Shown one piece after another: positions 34,135 through 42,100 of a stretch of DNA of 64,000 bases. Position 1 is the first letter of the stretch. Each line of letters begins with the position of its first letter. Made by a program: the position numbers and the translations under genes. Source of the stretch: Mangrovibacterium sp041596335 (lineage in GTDB: Bacteria; Bacteroidota; Bacteroidia; Bacteroidales; Prolixibacteraceae); contig NZ_JBFHIT010000003.1 in the NCBI RefSeq assembly GCF_041596335.1, forward strand, positions 124,001-188,000, read 5' to 3'. Under the pieces are notes generated by a model. The model was not told the DNA's origin, ran no database searches, and saw only the letters and a program-made list of their open reading frames with translations.

Positions 34135-35617
34135 GCTGGACGTCGCCATTTTTGTTGCCTATCTGCTGGGAATTGTTTTGTTTGGAAGTTCGTTCTACCG
34201 AAAGAACAAATCTGCTGAAGCATTCACAATAGGAAATCAAAGTATTCCAACCTGGGTAATTTCACTCTCTATTTTTGCCACTTTTGTCAGTAGTATCAGT
34301 TACCTGGCATTACCGGGGCAGGCGTATTTAACTAATTGGAATGCCTTTGCATTTAGCTTGTCCATCCCTTTTGCGTCGTACATGGCCGTTCGGTTTTTTG
34401 TGCCATTGTACCGATCGGTAAACAGTCCTTCGGCCTACACTTACCTGGAAAACCGCTTTGGACCATGGGCCAAAGTGTATGTTTCGGTCATGTACTTACT
34501 GACACAACTAATGCGGGCAGGTACCATTTTGTTTTTGTTGGCTCTCATGGTGAATACTTTATTGGATTGGGATATTGCAACCATCATCGTTGTCACCGGC
34601 TTCAGTGTGATGCTTTATTCACTTCTGGGAGGAATTCAGGCCGTCGTTTGGACCGATGCGATACAAGCAATAATTTTAATACTGGGTGCTGTCTTTTGTA
34701 TCGGAACATTAGCGTTTTCTATGCCCGAAGGGGTGGGGCAGATTTTTGAAATAGCTGAGGCCAGTCATAAATTCAGCTTGGGCAGTTTCAGCACCGAAAT
34801 GACAAGCTCAACGTTTTGGGTCGTTTTGATCTATGGGATTTTCATCAACCTGCAAAACTACGGGATCGATCAAAATTACATTCAACGTTATATGACTTCA
34901 GAGTCGGAAAACGAGGCAAAAAAATCAGCTTTGGTTGGTGGCTTGCTTTACGTGCCCGTTTCAGCTATGTTTCTGTTCATAGGAACGGCTCTTTTTGCTT
35001 TTTATAAGGCGAACAGTGGTTTGTTGCCGGAGGGTACGCAGGCCGATAAAGTTTTCCCCTGGTTTATCGCCAATCAACTGCCGGTTGGTTTTACCGGCTT
35101 TCTGATTGCCTCGGTATTCGCTGCCGGAATGAGTACCATTTCAACCAGTGTCAACAGTTCCGCAACCGTTATTCTGACTGACTTCTATAAGCTTTCTGCT
35201 GACAATCCGGCGAACGGGAAAAAGTCGATGCGAATTTTGTATGCCGCTTCCTTTTTGTTTAGTGTGTTGAGTATCGGAGTAGCCATTGCCATGATTAATG
35301 TTCAAAGTGCGTTGGACGCCTGGTGGAAACTGGCTTCGATATTTAGCGGTGGCATGTTGGGACTTTTTCTCTTGGGCTATTTGTCGAAGAAGGTAACCAG
35401 TAAAGCCGCTGTTTGGGGAGTAGTTGCCGGTGTATTGATTATTGGTTGGATGACCCTTTCTCCGATTTGGTTCCCGGGGTGGGGGCTTGCGGAATACGCC
35501 AGTCCGTTCCATAGCTATTTGTCGATCGTGTTTGGCACAGTGGCCATTTTCATTACAGGTTTTATTTGCGGCAGTTTCATCTTTCATTTTCAAAAGCATA
35601 TTACTAAATACCTTTAA
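34127..35617 (+). CDS. Sodium:solute symporter (SSS family)
   Basis: A 496-residue inner-membrane protein with about 13 hydrophobic helices. Family landmarks are FTIGNQSIPTWVISLSIFATF near the start, YTYLENRFG, LLGGIQAVVWTDAIQAIIL and ASVFAAGMSTISTSVNSSATV, the conserved sodium-site helix. Its closest general relatives carry sugars, sialic acid or other carboxylates. As the third gene after a sialidase-like hydrolase and a keto-deoxy acid aldolase, it probably brings the released acid into the cytoplasm. The substrate is inferred only from context. Confidence 0.9.
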   Translation: MSKLDVAIFVAYLLGIVLFGSSFYRKNKSAEAFTIGNQSIPTWVISLSIFATFVSSISYLALPGQAYLTNWNAFAFSLSIPFASYMAVRFFVPLYRSVNSPSAYTYLENRFGPWAKVYVSVMYLLTQLMRAGTILFLLALMVNTLLDWDIATIIVVTGFSVMLYSLLGGIQAVVWTDAIQAIILILGAVFCIGTLAFSMPEGVGQIFEIAEASHKFSLGSFSTEMTSSTFWVVLIYGIFINLQNYGIDQNYIQRYMTSESENEAKKSALVGGLLYVPVSAMFLFIGTALFAFYKANSGLLPEGTQADKVFPWFIANQLPVGFTGFLIASVFAAGMSTISTSVNSSATVILTDFYKLSADNPANGKKSMRILYAASFLFSVLSIGVAIAMINVQSALDAWWKLASIFSGGMLGLFLLGYLSKKVTSKAAVWGVVAGVLIIGWMTLSPIWFPGWGLAEYASPFHSYLSIVFGTVAIFITGFICGSFIFHFQKHITKYL

Positions 35618-35839
35618 TCGTATTTCTTCTAAATAGGAGTTTTATCTGGCGATATCCAAATTTTTCTACGAGTCAAGTTTCAGCGCAGTTACAAGTAATT
35701 ACAGTTGTGCAGGTATTTTCATGAATTGCCGGAGATGTTTTTACCGCGGAACGCCGAATGTTGTCAACTCCATTTTTTAAGGGGATTTGAAAGATTTCCG
35801 TCCAGACATACTCAGGTGGGCGTTACATGAAGTATTGCC

Positions 35840-36083
35840 TTTCAGACTAATCAGGCCACTAGTATCCCTGATGATCTATGATTATCCCAATCCTGGCCTA
35901 TGCCCCGAAAATTAAGTCAGCAGAAAACGTATGGCAATGGATGAAAGACAAATTAGCTATGAAATTTTTCGAGTCAATCGTAGCATTACAGAATAGGACC
36001 ACACCAATAATGCACAAGCTCAACCCGATATCTGGGAAAAGCAATATTCGGTTAAGAATCTTCATAAAAACCTATATTGGGTA
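35840..36083 (+). pseudogene. IS630-type transposase remnant (C-terminus)
   Basis: An open stretch from 35878 contains PILAYAPKIKSAENVWQWMK, then DKLAMKFFESIVAL. This is the end of an IS630/Tc1-type DDE domain (usual form L-P-x-Y-S-P-E-L-N-P-x-E-x-V-W). The acidic residue in SAEN is kept, but SPELNP is changed. A second frame upstream (35855-35877) gives SIPDDL, the preceding strand, so there is at least one frameshift. The rest of the transposase and its ends are missing. Confidence 0.65.
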
Positions 36084-36129
36084 ACTTCGACTGTAAAATG
36101 GCAGAACTAGCATAAGAGGTGCCTGTTAG

Positions 36130-36286
36130 GCATTGATTATAATCTGAGTTCCATTTTGTGTCATACTCCGAGTGAAAATCTGTTGTTGCGTTTCACTTGC
36201 CCAAATACTGGTTTAGGTTCGAAGGGCTGCATACTCCGGTAATTAAGTCCAAACTCGCATGTTAGCTTTTCCGGGCAATTTGCCAA
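36130..36286 (-). pseudogene. IS1182-type transposase remnant (C-terminal fragment)
   Basis: The minus strand reads NCPEKLTCEFGLNYRSMQPF, then EPKPVFGQVKRNNRF. The core EPxxVFGQIKxNxxFxRF is typical of the C-terminal end of IS1182-group DDE transposases. The frame breaks straight after it, and upstream sequence is unrecognisable. It lies head-on to the IS630 remnant, so two different elements decayed in this 1.2 kb gap. Confidence 0.6.
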
Positions 36287-36825
36287 ACCCGGTTTAGGCT
36301 ATGGTTGTCTTTAGTGGTTCGATTTCACTAGTACCTACGACATTTCTCCAGCAGATGGAAGCCCTTTTAGTTTTGTACGCAGGATATGCTCACCTGATTT
36401 TGAAGTTCAGCGTATCTTTAATTTTTTCTTTCCCTAATATGCCAGAGTTTTTCCCGTCGGACAAATTAGAAAAGCTGCCAGTAAGTGGTATGAATTTCCA
36501 CTTTCAACCAAAAAGTATTTACGCCTCATCAGTGTGGAATTCTGTTTGGCTTTCAGTTGGGGTTAGGTGTATTGGCAGATCGACGTTACTTCTCCGATAT
36601 TTTATTCATTTTCGTCAATAGGACACCAGACCGTTTTTTTTTTTTGCATGACTAACATATACGAGTCCAGTTGTTTCATCTCCAATACTATAGTGATTCA
36701 TAACGCGATTGATTTTTTTAACGAAAGTGTATCGAAAATCATGAAGCAGCCAGTTTATTTGGCATTTTGAGAATCCTGTCCCGCATTTTGATACGCAATA
36801 ACAAGTCAATCAAACCGTCTTCATG
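36287..36825. other. Gene-poor stretch without recognisable content
   Basis: Together with the two transposase remnants this completes the gap 35618-36854. A 106-codon open stretch on the plus strand (36301-36621) has no family resemblance and no plausible start context. I see only decayed sequence and a run of ten T at 36634-36645. Confidence 0.4.
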
Positions 36826-36833
36826 TAGATTTG
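36826..36833 (+). promoter_or_regulatory. Candidate -7 box for the GH105-DUF4861-esterase operon
   Basis: TAGATTTG fits TAnnTTTG and lies 21 bases before the GH105 start. That would leave a leader of about 15 bases. A good -33 element at the standard distance was not seen. Confidence 0.4.
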
Positions 36834-36854
36834 TACTGAATATAAAATCGAAAA

Positions 36855-38036
36855 ATGAAAACACGGATACCAATTTTGATCTTAGTCGTTTTTTTGAGTT
36901 GCAACTCGAAAAAAGATGAAAAAAAAACTGAGTCAGGGCAACAAAAGCTATGGTCTGTTCAATTTGCAGAAACAGTAATGCATGAAGCAGATAGTTTGAT
37001 ATACTTCCAGCGAGAAGAGCCCAAATATGAATATGATTATGCATTTCTTGGAGATGCTATATTTGAACTTCGTGACATAGATCCGAAATTCGGAGAATAT
37101 CTGAAAACCTACATAGACTTTTTCCTCCAGGAGAATGGTGAAATAGGCGGGTACAAATTATCGGACTATAATATCGATCGTGTCCGTCCGGGGAATAGTA
37201 TGATTTCGCTTTACAAACAATATGGAGATGAAAAATACAGAGTCGGAATTGAAACACTAGTCAAACAAATGGAAACACAACCTCGGACTAAATCCGGTGG
37301 ATTTTGGCACAAAAAAATTTATCCATCCCAAATGTGGTTGGATGGCTTATACATGGCCTCTCCGTTTTTGGCTCGATATGCCAAAGAATTCAACCAGCCA
37401 AAATGGTTTGATGAGGTAACGTTCCAACTGAAAGAAGTATATAAAAATACCGTGGATGAAAAAACCGGATTGGTTTATCACGCATGGGATGAAAGTCGGG
37501 AACAGCGATGGAGTAATTCCGAAACCGGGCAATCGAAACATTTCTGGAGCCGTGGAACAGGTTGGTACATGATGGCTTTAGTCGATGTTTTGGAATATCT
37601 CCCCGAAGATCATCCGGAACGTGGAGATTTAATTTCAATATTGAACCACTTAAGTGAAGCTTTGCTAAAGGTCAGAGACGCAGAAACCGGATTGTGGTAC
37701 CAGGTGCTCGACAAGGCTGGTGAGGAACGTAATTACCTGGAAGCTTCCGGTTCGGCCATGTTTATTTATGCTTTTGCCAAAGGAGTAAATACTAATTGGT
37801 TAGATGATAAATACCTAATCGTTGCCAACGAAGGTTTTGAAAGTTTGGTTAATAACCTGGTGGTAAAAGACGAAGATGGATTTGTAGTGCTTAAAAATAC
37901 ATGTGGCGCTTGCGGATTGGGTGGAGATCCGTATCGGGAAGCAGACTACAATTATTATGTTACCGAAGAAATCGTTGACAATGATCAAAAAGGAGTTGCA
38001 CCTGTTATTCTGGCTGCCATTGAGTTAAATAAATAA
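36855..38036 (+). CDS. GH105 unsaturated rhamnogalacturonyl hydrolase lipoprotein
   Basis: A 393-residue lipoprotein (VVFLSCNSKK, Cys16) with the alpha6/alpha6 barrel of GH88/GH105. The catalytic aspartate is D163 in PSQMWLDGLYMASPFL. WSRGTGWYMMALVDVLEYLP and LEASGSAMFIYAFAKGVN are strongly conserved family stretches, closer to the YteR-like core than the GH105 at 78-1493. It should remove unsaturated galacturonic acid from disaccharides produced by rhamnogalacturonan or pectate lyases. It is the first of three plus-strand genes, eight bases before the DUF4861 gene. Confidence 0.93.
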   Translation: MKTRIPILILVVFLSCNSKKDEKKTESGQQKLWSVQFAETVMHEADSLIYFQREEPKYEYDYAFLGDAIFELRDIDPKFGEYLKTYIDFFLQENGEIGGYKLSDYNIDRVRPGNSMISLYKQYGDEKYRVGIETLVKQMETQPRTKSGGFWHKKIYPSQMWLDGLYMASPFLARYAKEFNQPKWFDEVTFQLKEVYKNTVDEKTGLVYHAWDESREQRWSNSETGQSKHFWSRGTGWYMMALVDVLEYLPEDHPERGDLISILNHLSEALLKVRDAETGLWYQVLDKAGEERNYLEASGSAMFIYAFAKGVNTNWLDDKYLIVANEGFESLVNNLVVKDEDGFVVLKNTCGACGLGGDPYREADYNYYVTEEIVDNDQKGVAPVILAAIELNK

Positions 38037-38044
38037 ACGGATTT

Positions 38045-39034
38045 ATGCGAAGACTAATTCTATACATAGCATGCCTGGCATTTGTTGCTATGGCTTGTCA
38101 ATCTAAAAAAACAAAAAGAAACGAACCAGCACCGGAAAATCACAGAACCCAGGCTTACTTGGGAATTAAAGAAGGTGGCGAATGGAAGTGGGTTACCAAA
38201 AGTAATGGCAACGAACAGTGGGAGTATCAAGGTGGTGTATTTAAGTCTGTAAGTAGTTTGCATGTGAGTGAGAAACATACAGACCATTCGTTTGATATTC
38301 AGTTTGAAGGCCCCGGTTGGGAATCAGATAAAGTAGGTTATCGTTTATACCTTGACTGGAGAAATGCCATCGATATTTTTGGAAAGAAAACTGGTACATT
38401 GGTACTTCACCAAGTAGGGTTGGATGGATTTGATTCCTATCATGACGTTTCCGACTGGGGGGTTGACGTTCTAAAAGTTGGGGCATCATTGGGTATGGGC
38501 TCTATCGCTTTTTGGGATGGTAAACAAGCGATCCGGGTGGAGAAAACAGACAGTCTGAATTGCACAACTGAAAATGAACTGAAAAAATCAAACGTGACAG
38601 TTACTTACCACGGATGGCAAATCAACAACACAAAAACGATTTTACAGTCAAGCTTTGAAATCGAGGAAGGGAGTTACCTTACCCAATGCGACCACCAGTT
38701 TACTGAAGTTTTGCCGAATCTGGCTACCGGCCTCGTGAAACACAAAGGGACTGAAGTTCAGCTGTTCAACGATTTGAAAGAAGGGTGGAGCTGCCTGGCA
38801 ACATTCGGGGTGCAAACCCTGCAAAATGATAAAATGGGGATGTGCGTCTTTTTCAGGGACGATCAAATCATCGAACTTACTGAAGATGAACATAGTCATG
38901 TCATTGTACTTGAGCCCGAAAACAATGAATTGACCTATTATTTTGGCGCTGCGTGGGAACGGGATGCTTCCGCTGTCTCAACCATGGAAGAATTTAAATC
39001 CTTACTTAGCGAACAGGCAAAATACATTCGATGA
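38045..39034 (+). CDS. DUF4861 family lipoprotein
   Basis: A 329-residue lipoprotein (VAMACQSKK, Cys18). It is beta-rich, with the family stretches VGYRLYLDWRNAIDIFGKKT (about 98-117) and DSYHDVSDWGVDVLKVGASLG (about 131-151). DUF4861 proteins are regular companions of GH105 and pectin lyase genes in Bacteroidota, but I know of no established activity. The carboxylate- and tryptophan-rich core would suit sugar binding or hydrolysis. Its end overlaps the start of the next gene by four bases (ATGA), so it is translated together with the esterase. Confidence 0.85.
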   Translation: MRRLILYIACLAFVAMACQSKKTKRNEPAPENHRTQAYLGIKEGGEWKWVTKSNGNEQWEYQGGVFKSVSSLHVSEKHTDHSFDIQFEGPGWESDKVGYRLYLDWRNAIDIFGKKTGTLVLHQVGLDGFDSYHDVSDWGVDVLKVGASLGMGSIAFWDGKQAIRVEKTDSLNCTTENELKKSNVTVTYHGWQINNTKTILQSSFEIEEGSYLTQCDHQFTEVLPNLATGLVKHKGTEVQLFNDLKEGWSCLATFGVQTLQNDKMGMCVFFRDDQIIELTEDEHSHVIVLEPENNELTYYFGAAWERDASAVSTMEEFKSLLSEQAKYIR

Positions 39035-40005
39035 AAACATTAATCATTTTTCTATTTTTCGTGCCTTTCTTGGGGTTTTCCCAGGAAAGGGCCATTGATT
39101 TTCCAAAAGATACCACGTTCAACGTAAAAAGTGCAGCAAGAAAAATAGCCAGCGATTTTCCGCAAGCTGTTCCGGTTGGTGAGTATAAAATTTCAGCAGT
39201 TAAAGAAAAAAGAGAACTGGTATATCATTCTTTTGGAGAGAGAAAATTACACCTCGATATTTTTTATCCTGAAATAAAAAAAAGGGAAACGGTACCGGGT
39301 GTGTTATTAATTCATGGAGGAGGATGGGCATCAGGCTCGAAATCACATTTAATCCCCATGGCTCAAAAGCTGGCCGAAAATGGGTATGTTGCTGCATCGG
39401 TGGAGTATCGGTTATCCCCCGAAGCCAGATACCCTGCTGGTATTATCGATCTTAAAACGGCGATTAAATGGCTAAAAATAAACGCCACTGAATTTGGCAT
39501 TGACACAAGCAGGATCGTCACGTTGGGTACCTCTGCAGGTGCGACACTGGCTTCATTACTGGGAACAACGGCCGGGTGTTCACTGTTCCCGTCACATGCT
39601 GTTGCGATGCCAGTCAGCGATGCAGTGCATGCCATTGTCAATATTGATGGAGCACTTGACTTTACGAACGACGCCGAAAGCGGGAAAGACGAAGATCCGG
39701 CCAGGCCATCAGCTGGGGCTCGTTGGTTTGGATATACATACAAGCAAAAACCAGAACTGTGGGTTGAAGCATCGCCTGTAAACTACGTATGCAAAAATAC
39801 GCCACCAACTATTTTTATAAACAGCTCCCTGCCACGTTTTCACGTTGGGAGAGATCAGTATATTGAAGTTCTGAATGCAAACAACATTTATAACGAAGTA
39901 CATACTATTGCGGAAACGCCGCATCCATTTTGGCTATTTCAACCATGGTTTGATGAAACTGTGCCCCTGATCGTCGACTTTCTGGATCAGGTTTTTAAAG
40001 AATAA
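39031..40005 (+). CDS. Secreted alpha/beta-hydrolase, BD-FAE-like carbohydrate esterase
   Basis: A 324-residue secreted enzyme (signal ending LGFSQ, about residue 18). The oxyanion motif HGGGW is at 95-99. The nucleophile is S168 in LGTSAGATLAS. A histidine in AETPHPFWLF (about 300) is the likely third member of the triad. This is the carbohydrate/feruloyl esterase type found in pectin loci. It is coupled to the DUF4861 gene by a four-base overlap. Removal of acetyl or feruloyl groups from pectin oligosaccharides, so that the GH105 can act, is a plausible role. The acyl group is not known. Confidence 0.82.
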   Translation: MKTLIIFLFFVPFLGFSQERAIDFPKDTTFNVKSAARKIASDFPQAVPVGEYKISAVKEKRELVYHSFGERKLHLDIFYPEIKKRETVPGVLLIHGGGWASGSKSHLIPMAQKLAENGYVAASVEYRLSPEARYPAGIIDLKTAIKWLKINATEFGIDTSRIVTLGTSAGATLASLLGTTAGCSLFPSHAVAMPVSDAVHAIVNIDGALDFTNDAESGKDEDPARPSAGARWFGYTYKQKPELWVEASPVNYVCKNTPPTIFINSSLPRFHVGRDQYIEVLNANNIYNEVHTIAETPHPFWLFQPWFDETVPLIVDFLDQVFKE

Positions 40006-40023
40006 TCAAAGCGCTTCATCTGT

Positions 40024-40986
40024 TTAATCGTCTTGAAAAGTGTTTGCCCAGTCTCCAAGAATTTTTTGAACAGCGTATTTTTTTGCTTGTTTTTTGCTCA
40101 ACTGAAATGACCAGTTTACCCTGTTTTTAAGATTTGCACCAGTTCCGGTATTCATATATTCACCGTAATAAGTAGTTGAAAGATTGTCTTTGTTGCTCCA
40201 CTCCTTCCACCCCTCGGGTACAATGTGATCCCCGAGTTCACAACGAATGAAAACTGTTTTGGCGTAAGGGCGCCACGGTCGCCCGAGATAAACTTCTGAT
40301 ACATTTTCGCTTGCATGCAGCCAGCATTTCAAAAACACAAAACCAAATTCCTTCCCTTTTGGAGTGCTGGCTGCTGTTGTAAATGAGTTAGCTTTACTGA
40401 TGATGCTACATTCGTAGAAAACAACTGTTGCTGAACCAAAAATAAAGTCGGTAGTGCCTTCAATAGTACAATTCTGGAATAGTTGGTTGCTGTTCTCACC
40501 TGACAGATAGGCTGTGTCCTGATTTCCTGACAGTATACAATTTTTAAACACACACCGGTTTCCTTCAACATGCAATGCAACAGCCTGACCAACGGGCCCT
40601 GCAGTGTTTTTTATAGTAAGGTTTTTAGCAAAAAAATCATCAGCTTCAATTTTAAGGGTATAAGTAAAAAAAGTACTGTTCCTGCCTCGACCGATTTTAT
40701 CGAAATAGTCATCCCAGATTACGATGGTTTTTTCAACGTTTTCACCAACTAGCGACAACAAAGTATTCCAGGATGGAACCAGTACCTTTTCCCTGTAAAT
40801 GCCATTTTTTATGAAGATTGAAATTCGTTTGTCGGGAAAAGCCTTAGTGGCATCAATAGCATCCTGAATGTGTGTGAAATCCCCACTTCCATCTTGAGAA
40901 ACAATCAGGTTATACTTCGTGTCATTCTCAGCTTTTCCTAATAGATTCGATAATAAAAAGAGAAAAAGTAAAGCTAACTTAGTCAT
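40024..40986 (-). CDS. CE8 pectin methylesterase
   Basis: About 320 residues from the ATG at 40986. The longer open frame to 41070 lacks a signal peptide at its start, whereas the shorter form begins with LALLFLFLLSNLLGKA, a normal signal. It is a right-handed beta-helix. The CE8 residues are intact: Q134 (GQAVAL), D157 (GNQDTAYLSG), D180 (TTDFIFG) and the arginine of LGRPWRPY. It removes methyl esters from homogalacturonan. It is the last gene of the HTCS-linked operon. Its paralogue at 43797-44768 shares the same active site, so the pair may differ in pattern of attack or location. Confidence 0.92.
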   Translation of the reverse strand: MTKLALLFLFLLSNLLGKAENDTKYNLIVSQDGSGDFTHIQDAIDATKAFPDKRISIFIKNGIYREKVLVPSWNTLLSLVGENVEKTIVIWDDYFDKIGRGRNSTFFTYTLKIEADDFFAKNLTIKNTAGPVGQAVALHVEGNRCVFKNCILSGNQDTAYLSGENSNQLFQNCTIEGTTDFIFGSATVVFYECSIISKANSFTTAASTPKGKEFGFVFLKCWLHASENVSEVYLGRPWRPYAKTVFIRCELGDHIVPEGWKEWSNKDNLSTTYYGEYMNTGTGANLKNRVNWSFQLSKKQAKKYAVQKILGDWANTFQDD

Positions 40987-41089
40987 TTGAACGTGAATTA
41001 TTTTTTTTAAGAATTTACTTGGTTTTCTGAATTCCAACCAGCAACGATGTGCCTTTGAAACCTGCAACATTCAATCCACTATTTTCGTT

Positions 41090-41337
41090 TTTTAAAGTGC
41101 GATCCACTATAAGTGGCTGGTATGCGCCCAAAAAGTCTGGCTGTTATGATCCTCGCGGGGTGTACATAGATCACTTTCCCACCTCGTTCGCCAGCAACAT
41201 ATTTACCGTGTCCTTCAGCTCCGGGGAAGGGCACGGTAATTTTTCAGTGTAGAGCATATTTTTTTGACTGAATAAGCTGACACGAATACCAGTTGAACGA
41301 ATAGTGAAACCAAAATCATGTTTAAGAATAGCTTCAT
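41090..41337 (-). pseudogene. Decayed PL1 pectate lyase N-terminus
   Basis: An ATG at 41337 begins a normal signal peptide (KLFLNMILVSLFVQLVFVSA). After about 40 codons the frame ends at a TGA. The next frame continues with VPFPGAEGHGKYVAGERGGK and VIYV, the opening motif of PL1 lyases (compare FPGAEGGGKYTSGGRSG in the intact PL1 at 47309-48697). It then runs into unrelated sequence and a stop near 41090. The rest of the enzyme is missing. Its start overlaps the end of the CE12 gene by four bases, as in a live operon, so decay is probably recent. Confidence 0.8.
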
Positions 41338-42083
41338 TTTTTACTATTCAGCTGTTTTCTTTTCGATAATTCAGGTATAGTTTCAGTTATGGCTTCGATT
41401 GCCAGTTGCGCAACTATATTGGCTCCATCAAAAGATAAATGCGTGTCATCTTTTCGGCCTTCAGGGAAATGTTCATTTGGCTCAGTCCATAGATACACAT
41501 TTTTTGATTCCGTGTCGCCCAGTCGATTTACGAAAGCTTCGGTCAAAGTCTGTAAGTCGATCAGCGGGACATTTAACTCGGCGGCAACTTTCCTGGTCGC
41601 TATGGGATAATCCCCATGAGTATCAGTTAGTTTTCCATCCTCTCCAAATTTTCTTCTAACGATTGATGTAAAAAGAACAGGATAGGCTCCCTTGTCCCTG
41701 GTTTCCTGAATGAATTTAATTAAGTTTTCAGAATATGTCTCAAAGGGTAACGTGTGTCGCGTTGTATCTTGAGCCTTTTGATCATTATGGCCAAATTGAA
41801 TAAAGACAAAATCACCTTTTTGCAGACTATCCAATACATGCGTCCATCTGCCTTCATCGATAAAACTTTTGCTACTCCGACCATTCATCGCATGGTTTTT
41901 TATGGTCACGGTTTCATTAAAATAGTTTCCGGCCACCTGACACCACCCTGTTTCGGGATACACTTCAGCTTTTTTATTTGCCATGGTTGAATCGCCAATG
42001 GTGAATATAGTGATGTGTTTTTCACTTTTGCAAGTAACAAAAACAGCGAAGAACCACACGATTATGATAATAATTCGGTGCAT
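41334..42083 (-). CDS. CE12-type rhamnogalacturonan acetylesterase (SGNH hydrolase), copy 1
   Basis: A 249-residue secreted SGNH hydrolase with a signal peptide at about 1-18. The blocks are GDSTMA (30-35, nucleophile S32), the glycine/asparagine blocks MNGRSSKSF and QFGHNDQK, and the final DDTHLSFDGA holding the catalytic Asp and His. Such enzymes remove acetyl groups from galacturonic acid in rhamnogalacturonan I. It lies 17 bases after GH28 and overlaps the PL1 remnant by four bases. Confidence 0.92.
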   Translation of the reverse strand: MHRIIIIIVWFFAVFVTCKSEKHITIFTIGDSTMANKKAEVYPETGWCQVAGNYFNETVTIKNHAMNGRSSKSFIDEGRWTHVLDSLQKGDFVFIQFGHNDQKAQDTTRHTLPFETYSENLIKFIQETRDKGAYPVLFTSIVRRKFGEDGKLTDTHGDYPIATRKVAAELNVPLIDLQTLTEAFVNRLGDTESKNVYLWTEPNEHFPEGRKDDTHLSFDGANIVAQLAIEAITETIPELSKRKQLNSKK

Positions 42084-42100
42084 CTTATAAGTAATTTGAT

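Noticed and set aside
31794..35617. A sialic acid utilisation operon
   Set aside because: The hydrolase, aldolase and symporter types fit, but no NanE epimerase, NanK kinase or glucosamine-phosphate deaminase is present, and all surrounding genes concern pectin. A 2-keto-3-deoxy acid from RG-II fits better.
36301..36621. A 106-codon open frame as a real gene
   Set aside because: No family resemblance, no signal, low-complexity composition and a position inside a decayed region.
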